The notes: generated by a model not told the origin, from the letters alone. A stretch of DNA of 64,000 nt from JACMRI01 sp043778625 (GCA_043778625.1 JAYWFU010000128.1:62001-126000); one strand, 5' to 3'; positions 44,318 to 53,903 are shown, counted from the stretch's first letter. Numbers and translations are program-made.

Positions 44318-45478
44318 TTACTCCCCCTTAGCCTCTGCCAATAATTTATTTTGGCGGGTAAACCATCTAAATAATTTTAAGGATACGTCCATAAACAATA
44401 TTTTGCTGTTGGCGTTGCGTTCAATGTGGTAAATACAGTTATTAAATTCCTCTACAATTTCAATAGTGTCGGCACCAATAATCCGTTGATGAAACTTATC
44501 AATAAATTGTTTTTCGGCCCCTGCTGTTTTACCCACTTCATTGCCTTGGTAAGCCATTATTAGGCTTTCGCGAATAAGATGCAAGCAATATTGCAAGAAT
44601 TTTTTTTGTCGCTCGCGTTTCAATGCCTCCAACTTGTCAATAAAACCAACTAACTCAATTGTTTTTTTGTTAAAGCATATTAGCATCCACTCTCTAAATA
44701 GTTGCATAAATAGGTTGTCGCCCTCGGTTTCTTCGGCCAAGCGTTTAGCTGCGTTATAACTGCCTTCTGCCATATTTATCACTTCGTGTGCTTGCTCTGC
44801 ACTTAGTTGATAATCGTACATAATGGCTTTGGTAAGGTTATCATCATCAATACCTGTAACTTTTATTAATTGTGTACGACTAATAATTGTACTTAATAAT
44901 TGTTCTTGTTGCTCTACAATAAGTATAAATAGTGTTTTATCAGGCGGCTCTTCCAATAGTTTTAATAGCTTGTTGGCAGCCTGCGTATTCATTTTTTCGG
45001 CCATCCAAATAATCATTACCTTAAACTCGCCTTCGTAAGGTTTAAGAGCCAGTTTGCGTATAATGTCGTCGCTTTCGTTAACGGATAATATACCTTGTTT
45101 GTTATCAATACCAATGGTTTGCAACCATTCAAACAAATCCATATAGACATTATCTAACACCGCTTTACGCCACTCGGGCATAAACTGTGCGCTAGTAGGG
45201 TCTTTGGTTACTTTGGTAGTAGTGTTGGTAGGGAAGGCAAAGTGCAAATCGGGGTGCGCTAATTTATTGTACTTAACGCAAGCACTACACACCCCGCACG
45301 AATCAGTAGGTTGCCTATTAGTGCAGGCAATGTATTGTGCGTAAGCAATAGCAAGCCCTATGGTACCCACGCCCTCCTTGCTCAAAAATAGTTGAGCGTG
45401 GCTAATACGTTTTTCGTTAGCACTGTTAATTAATCGTTGCTTAATGGCGGTGTGGCCTAGTATATCTTTAAACAGCAT
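44318..45478 (-). CDS. holB: DNA polymerase III, clamp-loader delta' type subunit
   Basis: A 386-residue clamp-loader ATPase-fold protein. DILGHTAIKQRLI near the start and SHAQLFLSKEGVGTIGLA mark the nucleotide-binding region, but the Walker A lysine is missing (SKEGVGT), as expected of delta', which does not hydrolyse ATP. A Cys4 zinc segment (CTNRQPTDSCGVCSAC) follows, then LLKLLEEPPDKTLFILI. Cytoplasmic, in replication. It begins 3 bases after the restriction-modification gene. Confidence 0.9.
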   Translation of the reverse strand: MLFKDILGHTAIKQRLINSANEKRISHAQLFLSKEGVGTIGLAIAYAQYIACTNRQPTDSCGVCSACVKYNKLAHPDLHFAFPTNTTTKVTKDPTSAQFMPEWRKAVLDNVYMDLFEWLQTIGIDNKQGILSVNESDDIIRKLALKPYEGEFKVMIIWMAEKMNTQAANKLLKLLEEPPDKTLFILIVEQQEQLLSTIISRTQLIKVTGIDDDNLTKAIMYDYQLSAEQAHEVINMAEGSYNAAKRLAEETEGDNLFMQLFREWMLICFNKKTIELVGFIDKLEALKRERQKKFLQYCLHLIRESLIMAYQGNEVGKTAGAEKQFIDKFHQRIIGADTIEIVEEFNNCIYHIERNANSKILFMDVSLKLFRWFTRQNKLLAEAKGE

Positions 45479-45481
45479 GGG

Positions 45482-48400
45482 CTAGTGGGTATTGAGGTCT
45501 TGGTTTTGCATGGCGTTGGTAATGGCCATGGTTTGTACGCTTACGGTGCTTACACGCATGAGTAAATCTATTACGTGGGTTTTATAATCGGCAAACTGAT
45601 AGGTGTTAAAATGTGCTAACAAAGTTGGGTCAGTAGGCTTTTTTTCTTTGTATTGGTCAAGCACCCATTCAATAGCCGAGCGGTTGCCTAGCTTGTACTC
45701 CCAGGCTTGTGGCGGTATGCCCGTTAACTCAGTGGCATCGTCAATGGTTATTGTACCAATGGTTTTGTCGGCTTTGAGTTTGGCTTTGGGTTTACTTATT
45801 TCGAGGTTAGTAATCTCTTTTAATTTAAACGGAGCTACGGTTTCGTAGTTAATATGCAAGTCCATTAATTGCTTGCCCCACGCTACCCATTTATCAAAAT
45901 TAGTGTACAAGGGAATACGCGGAAAATCACGTTTTAAATTTAACTCATACTTACTACGATACGCAGGGTTGTGCAACACGGCATAGCAGTAGTTAAACAC
46001 ATCTTGCTTAGTAATAGCAGCGTTGTTGTAATGCGCCGTAAATTGTGCCAAGCCCCAATTAGTAATGTTATCAAGGCGCTCGCCTGAAGCGTTGTAAGTA
46101 TATAATGCTAAACACTGACTATCTCCATTAAAATGTAAATCCACAAGTGTATTTGATGCAAGTATATTAAATGGTTTGGAACTACTATTTATTGCAATTA
46201 AAGTGTTTTTGGTATCTTTGGTTGGAAAAAATAAAGGGGTTTGATACCTCATTTCATTTACCTCATTTCCATAATATAATTTTAATTTAGTAAATACTCT
46301 GTAGTGGCAATCTCTATATTCATTTTTATTAATTTCTATATTTTGTAATTTTGCTCCACGTTTTTTTAAATCTCTTGTATATTTTATTACTGAATTAAAA
46401 ACGGGAAAACCTTTGTTTTTTTTATTTAAGCGTAGGTCTTCTTTATATTGCTTAACAAAAAAATTAATTTTTAACTTTAGGTTCTTCTCGTCAAAACTGT
46501 AAACCCATTCGTCTCTATTTGAGGTAGTTCCTAATGAAAATAGTTTGAAAATTGCCTTCTCACTCTTACCAGCCTTTGCTTCTTTTGAACAAATAGGCAA
46601 CAAGGTGTCAAAATCATTTTCTACTAAATTTATCCAGTTATTGTTTTTGTCTGGTTTAATTTTTTCAAAATCAATATTTGTAATTTTATTATGTTGTAAA
46701 AAAGAAATTTTTTCATCTCGCGTAGCTCTTATATCACAAGGGTGTATGTAATTAATATAACATTTTTTAGATACAGCAGAGGAGTCTTTTATTAAAAACA
46801 TCATAGCAATACCTACCGCAGCCGATTGCCCAAAAATAGTGTGTTTTTCATTTAAAAAAATGCCGTCTTTGCCTGATAGCTCTCTAATATTACCACCTAA
46901 ATCAATAATATAGGCGTGGCTAAATTCATTTTCAATTATTTTTCTAAATCCATCAAAAGTACGAGAGTTAATAAATGAATTATTTGTAATCATTGTTATT
47001 ACGCCATCGTCGCCCACCCTATCCATTGCCCAACGATAAAAGCGCGCGTACATGTCGTATACTTTTGTTTTTTGAGCTGAACTTTGTTTTATAAACGTAT
47101 CTTTAATTCGTTTGTCAATTAATGGATAACTTCTATTTTTATTATTATCATTTTCGTTTTGTTGATTAGCATTGTAGGGTGGGTTACCAATAATAACTGA
47201 TATTTTATGGTCGTTTTGTTTTTTAATACGCAACGCATTTTCGGCACTCATGCCAAATATATCGGTTTGTTTTCCTTTGTAGCTAAACCCCATATTATCC
47301 AACGTATCTACAAAGCAGAGGTTTTTGTATTCCTCATGTTTTTTCATTTTTTGCTTGTAGGTAAATTCAATATTTAAGTTGGCAATGTAGTAAGGTAATA
47401 TAGCTACCTCGTTAGCGTGTAGTTCGTGCTTATATTTGTACTCTAGTTTATTAGGGTGTATATAATCAATAATATCGCAGATGAATGTACCTGTACCCGT
47501 TGCTGGGTCAAGTATTTCTACCCCCTTATCTTGTAACATTTTATTAAAATGTTTTTGTAACAAATAGTCAGTACTTTCAATCATAAACTTTACAATTTCG
47601 TTAGGGGTGTACACCACGCCTAGTTTGTCAGCCGCTTTGGGATTATAGCTTTTGTAAAATGTTTCGTATATTATTTTTAAAAACTTTTGTTTTTCGTGAT
47701 GATTAGCTATGTTGTGTGCTGCTGCATTAATGGCTTGGTAATAATGCTTTATGGCATCTAAAGTTAAACGACGTGTGGCACCCGTAAAAAAAGTGTCTAA
47801 TACTTTTTCTAATTCTTTGGCAATATTATTTTCTCTATGAAAATATGCTTCATCAAAAATGGTATTGAAAATTTCGGCTGTTAGTATATGTTGCACCATC
47901 ATTTCCTGAATATCTATTTTTGATATTTCAGGGTTAATACTTTCGCGACACAACTCAATAAAATTATCTTGAGCTTTAATAAATTTTGCGTTTGTTTTTT
48001 CTTGTGCTTGTATAATGCCTTTAATCGTATCCGTTACTTTGGGCACATCTTGTTTAAAAAACTCTATTGCTTGCCTAAATTCAGTTACCTCTACTTTTTC
48101 GTAGGTTGTAAATGATTTTAGTAGTCTATCTAATGCTAATTCATCTTCTATTTTTATGCGCATTACCTCAACACCTGCCTGAAATAATACAGCAGTAACA
48201 CTATCTTCAAACAATATATTATCGTTTGGATAACCTTTAGCAAATTTCTTTTCTATCTCTTCATTTAGGTCATCGTCTTCATCTTTGCTTTCGTAATAAC
48301 CCCACGCTTGTTGCAAAGCATCTTTAAGCGTACCGTCTGGAGTGATAATCCTTCCGTTTAATTTAATACTATATTCTGGCACAAGTGTTAATTCATTATT

Positions 48401-48523
48401 ATAAGCATAATCATTTATTAAATTAATAAATGGTGTGCGTATAGCAGTTTCTTTACGAGTACCACCAAAGCGTATAATACGCTCAACTTCGGTATAATAT
48501 TTTTGTATTGCTTGCAGGCTCAT
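45482..48523 (-). CDS. type ISP-like (Eco57I/IIG-like) restriction-modification enzyme
   Basis: A 1013-residue single-chain methyltransferase/endonuclease. The N-terminus has a PD-(D/E)xK-like nuclease site: TPDG near residue 61 and GYYESKD near 75-81. A helical region leads to the N6-adenine methyltransferase core, with LGVVYTPNEIVKFM, motif I LDPATGTGTFI at about 341 and the catalytic NPPY at about 447. A target-recognition region follows, and the C-terminus (about 830-1000, WGLAQFTAHYNN...RDFPRIPLY) matches the specificity domain of ISP enzymes. No helicase domain is present, unlike the longer ISP enzymes of about 1600 residues. The gene ends 3 bases before holB. The centre (about 46100-47000) is more AT-rich than the rest. 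Confidence 0.85.
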   Translation of the reverse strand: MSLQAIQKYYTEVERIIRFGGTRKETAIRTPFINLINDYAYNNELTLVPEYSIKLNGRIITPDGTLKDALQQAWGYYESKDEDDDLNEEIEKKFAKGYPNDNILFEDSVTAVLFQAGVEVMRIKIEDELALDRLLKSFTTYEKVEVTEFRQAIEFFKQDVPKVTDTIKGIIQAQEKTNAKFIKAQDNFIELCRESINPEISKIDIQEMMVQHILTAEIFNTIFDEAYFHRENNIAKELEKVLDTFFTGATRRLTLDAIKHYYQAINAAAHNIANHHEKQKFLKIIYETFYKSYNPKAADKLGVVYTPNEIVKFMIESTDYLLQKHFNKMLQDKGVEILDPATGTGTFICDIIDYIHPNKLEYKYKHELHANEVAILPYYIANLNIEFTYKQKMKKHEEYKNLCFVDTLDNMGFSYKGKQTDIFGMSAENALRIKKQNDHKISVIIGNPPYNANQQNENDNNKNRSYPLIDKRIKDTFIKQSSAQKTKVYDMYARFYRWAMDRVGDDGVITMITNNSFINSRTFDGFRKIIENEFSHAYIIDLGGNIRELSGKDGIFLNEKHTIFGQSAAVGIAMMFLIKDSSAVSKKCYINYIHPCDIRATRDEKISFLQHNKITNIDFEKIKPDKNNNWINLVENDFDTLLPICSKEAKAGKSEKAIFKLFSLGTTSNRDEWVYSFDEKNLKLKINFFVKQYKEDLRLNKKNKGFPVFNSVIKYTRDLKKRGAKLQNIEINKNEYRDCHYRVFTKLKLYYGNEVNEMRYQTPLFFPTKDTKNTLIAINSSSKPFNILASNTLVDLHFNGDSQCLALYTYNASGERLDNITNWGLAQFTAHYNNAAITKQDVFNYCYAVLHNPAYRSKYELNLKRDFPRIPLYTNFDKWVAWGKQLMDLHINYETVAPFKLKEITNLEISKPKAKLKADKTIGTITIDDATELTGIPPQAWEYKLGNRSAIEWVLDQYKEKKPTDPTLLAHFNTYQFADYKTHVIDLLMRVSTVSVQTMAITNAMQNQDLNTH

Positions 48524-48589
48524 TGCTAATGTATATAGGGTACTTGTACTAAAAAATGTGGTGGTGTTACGTTGTAAATATACCCAAAT

Positions 48590-48952
48590 TTACTCCTCCG
48601 CCGAATCAATATGAAACAACTGCAACGCCCTATGTACAATGGGCGACATAAGTACCGCCACCGATGTTAAAAAAGCAATGCCACTGTACAACGAATAAAA
48701 TGATGAAAATAGTTTGGCCGCATCGCTCATCATTTTATCCACAGGCCCCATACCTGTAAGTATCATACAGGCGTTATAAAAACTATCTAACACAGTTAGG
48801 TTACCAAAGTAATGATAGCCAGCAACCCCCATAAACAAAGATGCCGCAATGAACAACGCCGACAGTGTAAACAACTTGAGCATACGTAGCCCAAAGTCTT
48901 TATTTGAAATTATTTTTTTACTACCAACACCCACTATGTTATGTGTTATCAT
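48590..48952 (-). CDS. two-helix potassium-channel-like membrane protein
   Basis: A 120-residue protein with two membrane helices (about 25-47 and 88-108) enclosing a pore-loop-like region FYNACMILTGMGPVDKM. The arrangement resembles two-transmembrane ion channels, but the selectivity filter has TGMGP instead of TVGYG, so conduction or potassium selectivity is doubtful. Its start overlaps the proline dehydrogenase stop (ATGA), so the two are translationally coupled. Confidence 0.6.
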   Translation of the reverse strand: MITHNIVGVGSKKIISNKDFGLRMLKLFTLSALFIAASLFMGVAGYHYFGNLTVLDSFYNACMILTGMGPVDKMMSDAAKLFSSFYSLYSGIAFLTSVAVLMSPIVHRALQLFHIDSAEE

Positions 48953-50109
48953 TTACGGCGTTGTTTTTCTTTTATAATTAACGATAGCTCTCGCCCTGTT
49001 TGCCCTTTAACGCTTGTGTTTTCTTGCGCACGGCGCAATAGGTACGGTACAACCTCACGCACAGGGCCGTAAGGCACATATTTAGCCACGTTGTACCCCG
49101 CAGCCGCTAGGTTATAGCTTATGTGGTCGCTCATGCCTAATAGCTGCGAATAGTATACTCTTACATCGTTGTTGGCAATGCCATGTTGCGCCATTAGTTG
49201 CATTAATACGGTGGCACTATCCTCGTTGTGCGATCCTGCGCAAATACTTAATACATCAGCATTAGCTGCCCAATAACTCAAGGCTTGGTTATACAGTTTA
49301 TCAGTGGCTTCCTTAGTAGTGTTTATGGGTGATGTGTAATTGTGCTGTAGCGCTCGGTTACGTTCTTTTTCCATATACGCACCTCGCACTAATTTAGCAC
49401 CTACAAAATAATTATTGGTACGTGCGCTAGTTACCGTTTGTGTGAGGTAATGTAAGCGGTCGTGGCGGTACAGTTGGTAGGTATTGTACACAATAGCTCG
49501 TTTGGTATTGTACAGCTCCATCATAGCGTTGGCTAGGTTATCAATAGCGTCTTGTATCCAACTCTCTTCAGCATCAATAAACACGGCCACATCGTTATCG
49601 TGGGCTTGCTTACATATTGCATTTACACGTGCTGTTACACGGCTATACTCCTGTTGTTCGGTAGTGGTAAGGGGTTGGTTTGCATTTACTTTTTCGAGCA
49701 ATGCAAAGCGCGAAATACCAGTAACTTTAAATACACTAAAGGGTATGTTTTTATCGCCTTTGGCACGATTAACAGTGGCAATAATTTCGTGCATTGTGGC
49801 ATCAAAATCTTCCTCTTTGGTTTTACCCTCAATACTATAATCGAGTATAGTACCTATGTTAAACTTGCCCAATTGTGCTATGGCGGTAGTACATTCGTTA
49901 ATGGTTTCTCCCCCACAAAATTGCTTAAAAATAGTAGGCTTAATAGCCCAGCCAATAGGTATGTGTAAGCTTAGTGCCAACGAAGCTAAAGTATCCGAAA
50001 GTTTAACAATAGTAGGGTTGCTTACTATTTTAAACAACCAATACGACCTATTTAAATCAGTACCCGTTTTTGAGCCAAACGCAATTTGAGTATTATCGAA
50101 TGAAACCAT
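48949..50109 (-). CDS. proline dehydrogenase
   Basis: A 386-residue FAD-dependent enzyme that oxidises proline to pyrroline-5-carboxylate. GAKLVRGAYMEKERNRA (about 270-286) is the substrate/flavin motif of the family, and the C-terminal SYNLAAAGYNVAKYVPYGPVREVVPYLLRRAQEN is typical. It is the single-domain form: the P5C dehydrogenase is not fused and not in the window. No signal peptide; peripheral on the inner membrane in relatives. It overlaps the channel-like gene by 4 bases. Confidence 0.92.
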   Translation of the reverse strand: MVSFDNTQIAFGSKTGTDLNRSYWLFKIVSNPTIVKLSDTLASLALSLHIPIGWAIKPTIFKQFCGGETINECTTAIAQLGKFNIGTILDYSIEGKTKEEDFDATMHEIIATVNRAKGDKNIPFSVFKVTGISRFALLEKVNANQPLTTTEQQEYSRVTARVNAICKQAHDNDVAVFIDAEESWIQDAIDNLANAMMELYNTKRAIVYNTYQLYRHDRLHYLTQTVTSARTNNYFVGAKLVRGAYMEKERNRALQHNYTSPINTTKEATDKLYNQALSYWAANADVLSICAGSHNEDSATVLMQLMAQHGIANNDVRVYYSQLLGMSDHISYNLAAAGYNVAKYVPYGPVREVVPYLLRRAQENTSVKGQTGRELSLIIKEKQRRK

Positions 50110-50177
50110 TTTAAATTGTATATTTTTGTAATTATTACTACTACAAATATAAATTGTTACACCATATTATTGGCACT

Positions 50178-51248
50178 ATGCACACAGTTATTGATAACAA
50201 AAATTACACAATAGTACTTACCACTAATTTTAGTGCGCAGCTTGCCCAGTTTATTAATAGCAACACGTATAGTAAAGTGGTGTATTTGTTTGATACCAAC
50301 ACGTTTAGGCTATATGGTAACTTACCTTGTTTTGATGCCACGCAAAGCATAGTTATCCCTTCGGGCGAAAGCTACAAAACCATTGAAACCTGCAACGAAG
50401 TGTGGCAACAGCTCTTACACCTTAACGCCGACCGTAATACATTATTAGTTAACGTAGGTGGTGGAATGGTAAGCGATTTAGGCGGGTTTGTGGCCAGTAC
50501 CTATAAGCGAGGCATACATTTTATAAACCTACCTACCACGCTACTTGCCTGCGTTGATGCCAGTATTGGTGGTAAAACTGCGGTAAATTGTGGCGACACT
50601 AAAAATATAATTGGCGCATTTTGCAATCCGCAACACGTTATTATCGATACCGTTTTTTTAAACACACTACCTGCTAATGAGCTACTATCAGGCTTTGGCG
50701 AAATACTAAAACACGGCTTAATAGCCAACGCTACTTATTTTGAAGCGTGTAGTGCGTTAAATTTAAGTGAGAATACTATTAATTGGTTACCAATTATTGA
50801 AACTTCGTTACGTATTAAACAACAAATTGTTGCACAAGATTTTGACGAACAAAATATTCGTAAAAAATTAAACGCAGGGCATACTATTGGTCATGCGTTA
50901 GAAACCGTGCTTATGCAAAGTAGTAAACGCCTTACACACGGCGAATACGTAGCAATAGGGCTATTAGTTGAAAGTAGTATTGCGCTACAACAATGCTTAA
51001 TTTCACCTACTGATTTTGATATAATTTCAACTGCTATACAACGTCATTTTAAGCCTCAAAAAATGAACCCCAAACCACACGATTGGCAAGCTTTGAATAA
51101 CGCACTACTCAACGATAAAAAAAATGATAGTGCCACCATTAATGCATCGTTGCTTACGGGCATAGGCAGTTGCGCTATTAACTGTGCTATAACGCTTACT
51201 GAAATTGAACACGCTATTAGCCAGCACATTGTAGTTAGTAATGCATAA
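50178..51248 (+). CDS. aroB: 3-dehydroquinate synthase
   Basis: Second step of the shikimate pathway, using NAD+ and zinc. The ATG at 50178 is chosen; the open frame extends to a TTG at 50154. Seen: the NAD-binding VNVGGGMVSDLGGFVASTYKRG region, LPTTLLACVDASIGGKTAVN, FGEILKHGLIAN with the metal-ligand Glu, and HTIGHALE with ligand histidines. About 356 residues, family-typical. It overlaps aroA by 8 bases, so the two steps of one pathway are coupled. Confidence 0.95.
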   Translation: MHTVIDNKNYTIVLTTNFSAQLAQFINSNTYSKVVYLFDTNTFRLYGNLPCFDATQSIVIPSGESYKTIETCNEVWQQLLHLNADRNTLLVNVGGGMVSDLGGFVASTYKRGIHFINLPTTLLACVDASIGGKTAVNCGDTKNIIGAFCNPQHVIIDTVFLNTLPANELLSGFGEILKHGLIANATYFEACSALNLSENTINWLPIIETSLRIKQQIVAQDFDEQNIRKKLNAGHTIGHALETVLMQSSKRLTHGEYVAIGLLVESSIALQQCLISPTDFDIISTAIQRHFKPQKMNPKPHDWQALNNALLNDKKNDSATINASLLTGIGSCAINCAITLTEIEHAISQHIVVSNA

Positions 51249-52449
51249 CATAAGTTTGCCTACCTCCAAAAGCCTTGTAAATAGGCTGTTAATTATACAT
51301 GCGTTAATGAATAATTGGGATAAATTATCCGAATTAAATAATGGTAATGATGATGTAGTAGCCATGATTGATGCTTTACAACAATTACACACCACCAACA
51401 ACTGTACTATAAACATTGGGCATGGCGGTACTTGTATGCGTTTTTTAACTGCTTACATAGCAGCTCAACGGAACAAAAAAGTGTTGCTTACAGGCAGCCA
51501 ACGCATGCAACAACGCACCATAAAACCCTTGGTAGATGCGCTTACTAGCCTTGGTGCCCAAATTAATTATACAACTAATGTAGGATTTCCGCCATTACAA
51601 ATTATAGGTACAACACTAACAACAAGTACACCTGTGGTAATAGATGCAAGTGTAAGCAGCCAATACATTACGGCATTACTACTTATTGCACCTTACATTA
51701 ACAATGGGGTGCAACTACGCTTACTAGGCAATGTGGTGTCGGCACCGTACATACAACAAACTATTAGTGTAATGCAATACTTTGGAGCTACCGTAACCAT
51801 GACTGGTAAAAACATATTTGTTGCACAAACCTCTTACGCTACACCCGCTACACACCTTGCTATTGAAGCCGACTGGAGTGCAGCTGCATTTTGGTACAAT
51901 TATGTGGCTATTAGCCCTATTGACGTAATATTAAAATTAATGCAGCTACGCACCAATACCACACAGGGCGATGAAGCCTGTATGCAACTGTACGCACAGT
52001 TAGGAGTACAGTCGGAGGTGGTGGCGGACGGAATTATAATTTCGAAAATTAAAAATTTTACGATCCCTACATCATTCAATATTGACTTAACCAATACCCC
52101 TGACCTTGCACAACCAATCGTTGTAAGCCTAGCTGTGCTTGGTATACAAAGTACTCTTACCGGTTTACAAACGCTTACTATTAAGGAAACTAATCGTATT
52201 GAGGCAATGGTAAACGAGCTTGCAAAATTTAATGTGCACTGCACCACCAATACTATTGATGCACTAACTATTAATACTGCATTACCTCTAAATTACAACA
52301 ATACCGCTATTACTACCTACCACGACCACCGCATGGCCATGAGTTTTGCGCCGTGTGTGCAATTATTTAATACATTAGTTATTGATAATAAAGAGGTGGT
52401 AAACAAATCGTACCGACAGTTTTGGAGCATAATGGAGGGAATAAAATAA
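51241..52449 (+). CDS. aroA: 3-phosphoshikimate 1-carboxyvinyltransferase (EPSP synthase)
   Basis: Sixth step of the shikimate pathway: transfers enolpyruvyl from PEP to shikimate 3-phosphate. Begins LPTSKSLVNRLLII (S-K-S and N-R conserved); GHGGTCMRFLTAY is the PEP-binding loop, and KETNRIEAMVNEL and YHDHRMAMSFA are C-terminal signatures. At 402 residues it is slightly shorter than usual because the N-terminal leader is minimal. Overlaps aroB by 8 bases. Confidence 0.95.
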   Translation: MHNISLPTSKSLVNRLLIIHALMNNWDKLSELNNGNDDVVAMIDALQQLHTTNNCTINIGHGGTCMRFLTAYIAAQRNKKVLLTGSQRMQQRTIKPLVDALTSLGAQINYTTNVGFPPLQIIGTTLTTSTPVVIDASVSSQYITALLLIAPYINNGVQLRLLGNVVSAPYIQQTISVMQYFGATVTMTGKNIFVAQTSYATPATHLAIEADWSAAAFWYNYVAISPIDVILKLMQLRTNTTQGDEACMQLYAQLGVQSEVVADGIIISKIKNFTIPTSFNIDLTNTPDLAQPIVVSLAVLGIQSTLTGLQTLTIKETNRIEAMVNELAKFNVHCTTNTIDALTINTALPLNYNNTAITTYHDHRMAMSFAPCVQLFNTLVIDNKEVVNKSYRQFWSIMEGIK

Positions 52450-52450
52450 T

Positions 52451-52625
52451 TGCATTGAGCCTTTCAAAATTTTAACCCCTTCGGCTCCGCAAATTTGCAT
52501 CAAGATGAGTTGGCAACGAAATTTTATACCCGCATTCAAAACTGAATACTTATGTTTAGGTAACCAAACTATATGTACTTTAATGCGATATACAGTATGA
52601 TAGTTTGTACGTTGAAATTCAATAA
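52451..52625 (-). pseudogene. IS200/IS605-type transposase (tnpA) fragment
   Basis: On minus, an uninterrupted frame of about 55 codons reads RTNYHTVYRIKVHIVWLPKH, then KYSVLNAGIKFRCQLILMQI, then CGAEGVKILKG. This is the N-terminal part of a Y1 transposase of the IS200/IS605 type (HTVYxIKxHIVW...RYxVL...QICxAEDVxILKG). The catalytic HUH and Tyr region is absent, and no start codon fits, so it is a remnant. It lies between aroA and paaB within a 338-base gap; the rest of that gap (52626-52787) shows only AT-rich sequence. Confidence 0.75.
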
Positions 52626-52787
52626 TACAAAGATAACTTCATTTTTAAAAGCTGAAAGCGAAACGCACTAAAACCCATAGTTTTAACTATTTTTGAAATC
52701 AATAAATTGATTTTAATACATTTGTGATAATATGTTAAATCAGCAGTAAGAGAGCGCTTATTATAAATTATTAAAATAATTAGAAAG

Positions 52788-53075
52788 ATGACTGAAAATC
52801 AATGGCCCGTGTGGGAAGTGTTTATACAAGCTAACCCAGGTATTCCGCACAAACATGCAGGCAACGTGCACGCAACCGACGCTGAAATGGCATTGCAAAA
52901 TGCACGCGACCTTTACGGACGCCGTAACGAAGGGATAAATATGTGGGTAGTACCCGCTAATGCAATAACAGCAAGCTCGCCCGAGGATCAAGGTTCGTTT
53001 TTTGACCCTGCTAACCAAAAACCTTATCGCCACCCCACATTTTACCAAATACCTGAGGGGGTTAAGTATTTGTAA
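52788..53075 (+). CDS. paaB: 1,2-phenylacetyl-CoA epoxidase subunit PaaB
   Basis: A 95-residue small subunit of the phenylacetyl-CoA epoxidase. It matches the family in WPVWEVFIQANPGIPHKHAG, the VHATDAEMALQNARDLYGRR segment, and the WVVPANAI and FDPANQKPYRHPTFY segments. Works with PaaA, PaaC and PaaE in the ring-epoxidation of phenylacetyl-CoA. Only paaC follows; paaA, normally upstream, is missing, and the site upstream holds a transposase remnant. Confidence 0.93.
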   Translation: MTENQWPVWEVFIQANPGIPHKHAGNVHATDAEMALQNARDLYGRRNEGINMWVVPANAITASSPEDQGSFFDPANQKPYRHPTFYQIPEGVKYL

Positions 53076-53096
53076 TTTATTTTAACACTGTACATT

Positions 53097-53849
53097 ATGC
53101 AAGATAATTTATTTGAGTACTTACTACGCCTAGGCGATTCGTCAATTATTATTGGGCACCGTTTGTCGGAACTATGTGGGCACGGTCCTGTGTTAGAGGA
53201 AGATATAGCCACTACTAACATTGCTTTAGATTTTGTGGGCTTGGGAACTAATTTATTAGAGTATGCCGCCACTATAAAAGGCAATGGCACCACTGCTGAT
53301 ACATTGGCTTACTTACGCAACGAGCGCGAGTACAAAAACTTGTTAATAACCGAACTGCCTAACAGCGATTTTGCATTTACCACCGTACGCCAATTTTTGT
53401 TTGATGTGTATCAACTGTATTTATACCAAGGACTAACACATAGTACTGACGAAGGGCTGCGTAATATTGCGTTAAAATCATACAAAGAAATTGAGTATCA
53501 TGTGCGCCACACCGCTTCATGGATGTTGCGTTTGGGCGACGGCACTACCGAAAGCCATACCCGCACACAGCATGCGTTAGATCAATTGTGGGAATATACA
53601 GGGGAGTTTTTTACTGCCGACGATGTTGATACCGCTTTGATTACTAAGGGTATTGCGCCTGAGTTTAACGCCATAAAAACACAATGGTTACAACACGTGC
53701 AAGATATTGTAACGCAAGCTACCTTAACATTACCCACCACTATTTACGTGCAACAAGGTAGCCGACAAGGTAAGCATAGCGAACACTTGGGTTTTTTGTT
53801 AGCCGAAATGCAGTACATACCCCGCATGCACCCTGGTGCTGAATGGTAA
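53097..53849 (+). CDS. paaC: 1,2-phenylacetyl-CoA epoxidase subunit PaaC
   Basis: A 250-residue, ferritin-fold structural subunit of the phenylacetyl-CoA epoxidase (also named PaaI). LRLGDSSIIIGHRLSELCGHGPVLEEDIATTNIALDFVG near the start and YREIEYHVRH-type helix (YKEIEYHVRHTASWMLRLGDGT) are typical. It follows paaB by 21 bases. No paaD or paaE is downstream; the next gene is an FkbM methyltransferase. Confidence 0.93.
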   Translation: MQDNLFEYLLRLGDSSIIIGHRLSELCGHGPVLEEDIATTNIALDFVGLGTNLLEYAATIKGNGTTADTLAYLRNEREYKNLLITELPNSDFAFTTVRQFLFDVYQLYLYQGLTHSTDEGLRNIALKSYKEIEYHVRHTASWMLRLGDGTTESHTRTQHALDQLWEYTGEFFTADDVDTALITKGIAPEFNAIKTQWLQHVQDIVTQATLTLPTTIYVQQGSRQGKHSEHLGFLLAEMQYIPRMHPGAEW

Positions 53850-53903
53850 TGAGGGTGCTTTAACAAAGTACAACCTCTATTATACAAAGTAAAAATTATA
53901 TTG

